From Amaranthus tricolor (lineage: Eukaryota > Streptophyta > Magnoliopsida > Caryophyllales > Amaranthaceae), in NCBI RefSeq assembly GCF_026212465.1, contig NC_080050.1, forward strand, positions 4,042,644 to 4,106,643: a stretch of 64,000 bases of DNA, given 5' to 3'. Below the pieces are notes generated by a model. That model was not told the DNA's origin. It did not search any database and saw only the letters and a program-made list of their open reading frames with translations. The translations under genes and the position numbers were made by a program. Below, one piece after another: positions 58,632 through 64,000 of this stretch. Numbering within the stretch: the stretch's first letter is position 1; every line of letters begins with the position of its first letter.

Positions 58632-61247
58632 TCAGCACGTCCACGATGATGATCGCTTAATCAGCGGTTTCATTAGCTTATCTTCCTCCAAAGAGACCAT
58701 ACCTAAGTGAGAAGGATCTTCAAGCATCATCTTTGCCACGAGATATCCAGCAATTGACCACGTTTGGAACCTGCGAGCTTGTTTTCCAATATATCTTCCG
58801 AGTTTTCCATCGTAGTATTCTGGCCATCCGTCTTTGAGTAAACGGGTTTCTGCCAAATCAATGGCTCGTCTTGCAATCTGTGGCCGACCAGTCTTGATGC
58901 ATGCTGCTGTTAACAACCACAAAAGAACTGCAAGCAACAAAGAAGAGATGGGGAAAGAACAAACATAAAGAGATCAATGGTCAGCAAAAATGAACTATTT
59001 TTTGTACAGTCGTAAATCATGCATTACTTATTACAGAGAAATGACCAGTAAAGATGAGTATGAAACACAAGAGATTACTCGTCTATAGAATCTTCAAACG
59101 TTATATTGATCCAATTCATTTGGGTTAGAAGACTTGAAGAGCGGAAGTACTGGGAGAGTGATGTTTTTTTTTGCGTATTTAGACATAAATTGAGAGAAGA
59201 AAAGGCGGAGAAAAGGGAAACACAATCTCACTTCTCTTCTTTTTCTCTACTCCCCTTGACCCCTTCATATTCATTCCATCAATACTTTTAAATCAAAGTT
59301 AAAATGTGTCCTAAACCCCCTCATCCTCTATGTCCAAGCTGATTCTTAAAGATCAGCATAAAGTATCAGGTTATTTGTAACGTTTAAACGAATAAGGAAA
59401 AGTTTAAGAAATTGTTGATGAATTTACAGTTTGAAAAGAGCAAAGTCAAAAGAAACAAGAAAAGGAATCAACCTGGCCAGGATCCTCCATTGTGGTAGCT
59501 CCATCTGGTATTCTTGGGGTCACATCCAGTGACAATCCGCCATTCATGACTTTCAATGGCAGGATACGAGATTTTTAGTGGCATTTCTCCCACCAACTCT
59601 TCCCAGCGAGCTTCAATGAGATCCATAATAGCCATAGATTGCTCAGGAGTTGCAAGAGAACAAAGGATGGCTACACAATTTCCCAAAGCAAACCATCGGA
59701 AATCCATCCTTGCAGGGCTGACATTTCCAATAAAGTAACCACCGCGTGTAGGCATGAAATCAAAAACCCAGTCAGGAATTGAATCGGGAATGACGTTGAA
59801 TTTATTTACAGCTGTATGAGAGTATTCCTCTGTTTTGTAACGGTAGATATCATTTAGTTGACGGAAATCAAGCCAAAAATAGTTTCTCATGTGAAAACTC
59901 AATGCATGCAATCGCTTTACTATTCTTTCAATAAACTCCTTCCCTTCCGCATCAGGTTTAAGCATTGACAAAGCACATCTCAGGGACATGAAGAAGAGCG
60001 CTTGAATTTCAATAGGATAGCCATAAATTCCCTGCAATATTATCATGCATCAGATAAGGATGTGGTATTGAGTTCCATAGCAAATAAACTAATGGTTTTC
60101 ATATGGAAAAGGACTGAGTACGCAACATTTAGCAAAATGCTCAATTATATTGCATGCTCTTTGAAAGAAGCAACAACCATGCTCAATTACATTGCATGCT
60201 CAATTAGTTACAAAAATTTGATTGACAATTCCAAGTATTAACAGAAAAGAGACATCGAGAAGGAAAGCACCACTGTGATAGTTAAGAGATTGGTTTACCA
60301 TTCTCCTATCAATCATTGAGCACCCATCGGCACAAAGTAGTGTGGGAAATGTGTCGAACCCCTCCGACAAGCACAAAGTCATAATAAGTCTCATCCCCTT
60401 CTGGCATTCTGGTGACTCTGCCAAGGACATATCTCCAGTAGACTTTGTATATGCACGAAGTAGAATGATCCACCAGAAACCAGAGTCGACAGGAGCTACT
60501 CTTCCAATGGCACTCTCACCAAAGTCCGCAACAATAGTATCAGTTTTTCGGACAGGATCATGAAGCACCTTAAAACTGGCTGGCATAGCCCCTTCCCCTA
60601 GCTTAAACCGGTCAACTCTCTTTTCCCAAGCCTGAAGTTGGAGTGTCTTTAACAGGAAGTTTTTAACTATATCCGGTTCTCCATTCATGAGGAAAGCCAA
60701 TGCACTAGGTACGAAATCCCGTACAAAAACCTGCCAAAACATAATGTCATCTTCAAAACAAGGACATCTTAAATCATTATTCTAGCGGGAACATTAACAA
60801 TTATTAAACGTAATGAGCACATAATAAAATCATTTATGTAACCCTCAATCATAAAGATATAAGAGATACAATTACCTGATCATAATTTAGAACTTCCTCT
60901 GAAGCATGGTCATAAGCAGCAATGGTTCCCACAGGCTGCCCTCTAAAGTACACCAAAGATCGTCGAAGAGCTTCCCAAGCTTCGGCAACCATAGGATGGG
61001 GCTCAAAAGAGTTCCTAGTTGACGAAGCAGGGGTATCAAAACCTGACCTTGCCCCTGGAGAGTAGATGTGCTCAAAATTCTCTACACTCCCTTTATTTAA
61101 AGATAACTCACCTAATGATCTCTCATCAAAGGATCTCTGCCTCTCTATATTAATCCGTGGCCTATCAAGAAGCCTAGAGAGGTCGTAATCATCCATCTCA
61201 GAGATCGAGCAATGAGAGCTCACTTTCCGCAGCCCAACTCCTTCCAT
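58632..61247 (-). CDS. CINV: Alkaline/neutral invertase, cytosolic type (GH100)
   Basis: Hydrolyses sucrose to glucose and fructose at neutral pH. Exons 60876-61247, 60299-60730, 59473-60031 and 58632-58927 join in phase to give 552 residues, the usual length of the cytosolic (beta) group. There is no transit peptide: it begins [20 protein letters not shown]. Family blocks: [32 protein letters not shown] (Asp206, likely the catalytic acid/base), [20 protein letters not shown], the segment [20 protein letters not shown] (likely holding the second catalytic Glu), and [19 protein letters not shown]. The C-terminus RSSSWTC with Ser547-549 resembles the phosphoserine/14-3-3 site of Arabidopsis CINV1. 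All expected residues are present. Confidence 0.97.
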
Positions 61248-61299
61248 AATTCAAATACCCTCAAACCAAAAACAAAGCCTCCCCAATATTATAGGAAAC
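61248..61299 (-). other. 5'UTR part of the invertase transcript, exon 2 side
   Basis: The leader runs from the ATG upstream to an acceptor 'ctttcag' at 61300-61302, which pairs with the donor at 62955. Confidence 0.5.
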
Positions 61300-62955
61300 C
61301 TGAAAGTATTCACAATTACTTGAATCATTATACTTGATTATATATTAAAAAATCCTGGAAATCCACTAAATAAAGACCTCAACAACCCCTTCAAAATCAA
61401 GTCAAACATATCCAAAGATTCTCTCCCCAAAAAAAACATTATCCAAATACAAGCACACATGTATTATGCCAAAAAAACAACATAATTAAATGAAATTTTC
61501 CAATCTAATCAAAAACAGTACCTCCAGGTCTAAGCACTATTACCCGAACTCTTCATTTGATAGACACAGTGTCATATTCTCGACACTCATAACATATGTA
61601 TCATGTCTAAACTACCACAATTAAATAAAATTTTCCAACCAGATCCAAAACAATACTCTTAGTCCATAAACTACTAACCATCACAGCTTGACTCTTCATC
61701 TTTGACCAAGACCTGTGTTAGATCCTCAACACATGCACTTATAACCTTTTACATGTACCAAAAAGGAAGTACATTAATTAAATTACTTCATCTGGTTCAA
61801 ATTAGTTACCAAACTTGTTTTCACCCTATTCAAGGCATTATTTTGACCGTTAATTTTTTTTGTTGCGCATAATGAAAAATTATTATACGATCCAACTAAG
61901 TGGCTTCCATCTAGGGTGAGGTTTAAGAGGGTCGAATGTACGTAATTTTACTCTTATTAATTATAAAACTAACAAAGATGTTATAAAAATGTTATTTTCG
62001 ATTCACCCACTGTAGCAAACGTCATGTGTAACTTCACATAAATAAGAAATATCATAATTTAACGAGCTATTTCATTTTAGTCCATTATAATCTAAATCCA
62101 AAAAGCTATAAATCTTTGCTCCATTGAAAAAACACGCAATACAATTAAAAATTATAATAAGTTATATTATAAATAATGCATTGAAATGAATCAAACAAGT
62201 TTCACTTTGACTATGTTCTTCTTGTACGTGAGGAATAAAAGTCCCATAAGACAAACGGCGACTGATGAATATCAGCAAATATGCTGAGTGTCGCAACTAA
62301 TTGCAATCATAAGTAATGTATAAAATAGTCGAGTGTGACACTAAGACAAACGCTATTCAAAAGTCCCAAAACAAAGCTCCTAATACATAGATCAAGACTA
62401 GTGTTAGATCCTCAACACTCAAACATATACTTATATACTTATAACCTTTTATAACAACAAAAAATATGAAGTATTTTAATTAAACAATATAATAGTCAAG
62501 TCAAGTCTAACACTTAAGACAAATAGTATTCGTATTCCAATAGTCCAAATAACAACACACCTACTACGTTTATACACTACAAAATACTTCCATAAAGAAA
62601 ATGAAAAAAGACCACATATATCTAACAGAGCTAATACTTCTACATTAATAGTTTATAACAAATAGCACATCATTATATTATATTATATATTATATATACA
62701 ATAAAAGCACCTAAAGCAGAGATTTTATAAGAAATAACGAAGGAAATAAGCTCATAAAAAGCAGATCCATAGCAGAATAAAATAAATATAAAAACATACA
62801 CATTAATCTAGCAGTAAGAAAGTCTAATCAAAGTCTAACATAATCAAGAAAAATAATCATAAAAAATGGAATCAGTGTAGATAATGATTGTAAACATCAG
62901 ATCTACAAAACAAAAGAGAGATCAACATAGAGAGAGAAAAGGAGGGAGAAATAAC
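61300..62955 (-). other. Proposed 5'UTR intron of the invertase gene
   Basis: Donor 'aatag/gttatt' at 62955 and acceptor 'tttcag' near 61300 on the minus strand. AT-rich, with no coding frame. Old Stowaway-like debris is visible at about 62090-62330. Confidence 0.5.
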
Positions 62956-63100
62956 CTATTATCAAAAGTTTGTTGGGAGAGATAAGATTCCGGCAAGATC
63001 AACGGTGGACGACGCCGGGATAGTTACCGGGAAATGGTGGCGAATGGCCGGCGACGGGAAAGGAGAGAGAAAAGAGAGGAAAGGGAAAAAAAGAGCATGT
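62956..63100 (-). other. Proposed first untranslated exon of the invertase gene
   Basis: CT-rich on the minus strand (ggagagagaaaagagagg on the plus strand), typical of plant leaders. It lies just downstream of a TATA box. Confidence 0.5.
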
Positions 63101-63114
63101 TAGACGAAGCAGGC

Positions 63115-63121
63115 ATTTATA
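63115..63121 (-). promoter_or_regulatory. TATA box of the invertase gene
   Basis: CACTATAAATGCC on the minus strand, directly upstream of the CT-rich leader exon and about 1.9 kb upstream of the start codon. Confidence 0.6.
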
Positions 63122-63524
63122 GTGATATTGGAACAGAAAACTAGGAGAGAGAAAAGGTGGACTATAATATATTTCAATGCGGTTTAAAAAGTAAATATAT
63201 TTTTTTTTTTACTTTTTCATCATTTTTTAAGTGAATTTTAAATTTTAATATTTTTCATCTTAAAAAAATCTCAATATTTTTAAATACATAATATTAAAAA
63301 TTATGAAAAATACATAATAAAAAACTATACATTAAAACGAATCTAATTAAATCTCACATGAACATATTTTATCTTCTAAATATGTGTCAAAAACATTAAT
63401 CAAATTTTTCTCTTCTTAAAGAGGAATATTCCAAATGAGAAAAACATTAGAGAACTTACGAATTAATTATTTTTACATTGAGACGAATTCAACAAAATTT
63501 CACTTCACTATATTTTAATTTATA

Positions 63525-63840
63525 CTCCCTCCGTCTCATAATACTTGCACCAAACACATTTTTGCGCAATCTAATGAGTTTGTCAGATTGTTTATATTTA
63601 GAGTTTTACATGACTAAAAATTATAAAAATTTAATATTATGAAAATATGCGACTAGACAAACAAAACAAGATCCCACATGACTGTGTTTTTTCCTCATAT
63701 AATAACCGAAATATGTAAATTACTATAGAATAATAAATAGTATAAAAGTTAGTTTGATGCAAGTAATATGAAAGTGATTAGAAACTAAATACAAATAAAT
63801 TGAATCAATGAATAGGGTAAAAATTCTAATATTATAGGAG
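63525..63840. mobile_element. Stowaway-like MITE
   Basis: Begins CTCCCTCCGTCTCATAATAC after a TA, the classic Stowaway terminus. The right end 'attataggag' followed by TA matches its reverse complement with an internal loss of about eight bases. Inner blocks 'acttgcacc' and 'gatgcaagta' also pair. About 316 bp, with no coding capacity. Confidence 0.8.
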
Positions 63841-64000
63841 TATGTATTTTAGAATGGATAAAGTATTATTATTTTTTCTTTTTTAGAATTTTTATGTAAG
63901 AAAAAGTTAGTCAGAATTATGGACAGTCAATAGTACAAAGTAAACGTGGAACCGGAAGTGACTGATGAGTGGAGAAAGGGGTTGTTTGATTTGGCAAATG

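Overview
This is a window of AT-rich plant nuclear DNA, from a dicot. Its genes have long introns with GT-AG (once GC-AG) borders, degraded Ty1-copia elements and many small inverted-repeat elements. Two nuclear genes encode organelle proteins: a chloroplast NDH subunit and a mitochondrial inner-membrane protein. Short dispersed pieces of the type 'gacggtctcaccatgagac' suggest Caryophyllales (spinach, beet, quinoa or amaranth relatives), but that placement is weak.

Layout. 1-6350: no gene supported; it holds a four-copy tandem array at 3688-4391 and small MITE-like pieces. 6351-17761 (minus): a plant GDP-fucose O-fucosyltransferase-family gene with nine well-supported coding exons and an uncertain last one. 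Its introns hold a perfect 180-bp tandem duplication and a diverged 1-kb repeat pair. 18380-22640: a nest of mobile DNA. It contains a MITE, a 1,552-bp element with 206-bp inverted ends and a 5-bp target duplication, a hairpin-motif array, and a copia deletion derivative with its own 5-bp target duplication. 22640-27800: intergenic, with a copia RNase H remnant and a 349-bp foldback. 27800-35160 (plus): a purine-permease gene. Its proposed 5'UTR intron of about 5.9 kb contains a whole but inactivated copia element (28505-33215). 36386-37777 (plus): a two-exon J-domain gene matching NdhT/CRRJ. 38691-49215 (minus): histidinol dehydrogenase in 14 exons. 50728-56095 (plus): a two-exon gene for a 92-residue mitochondrial membrane protein. 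58632-61247 (minus): alkaline/neutral invertase in four exons, with a likely 5'UTR intron and TATA box upstream. 63525-63840: a Stowaway-like MITE.

The genes do not form a pathway. They are unrelated housekeeping functions: glycosyltransfer, purine/cytokinin transport, chloroplast cyclic electron flow, histidine synthesis, respiration and sucrose cleavage. Histidinol dehydrogenase and the mitochondrial gene are divergent, about 1.5 kb apart. NdhT and histidinol dehydrogenase are convergent.

I found no bacterial-type system, CRISPR array or secondary-metabolite cluster. The most unusual object is the 18690-20241 element, which has the ends of an LTR (TG...CA, 5-bp target duplication), long near-perfect terminal inverted repeats and internal 19-bp repeats. 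Exon borders were read by eye from splice consensus plus reading-frame continuity. All multi-exon models except the last exon of the O-fucosyltransferase are phase-consistent from start to stop.
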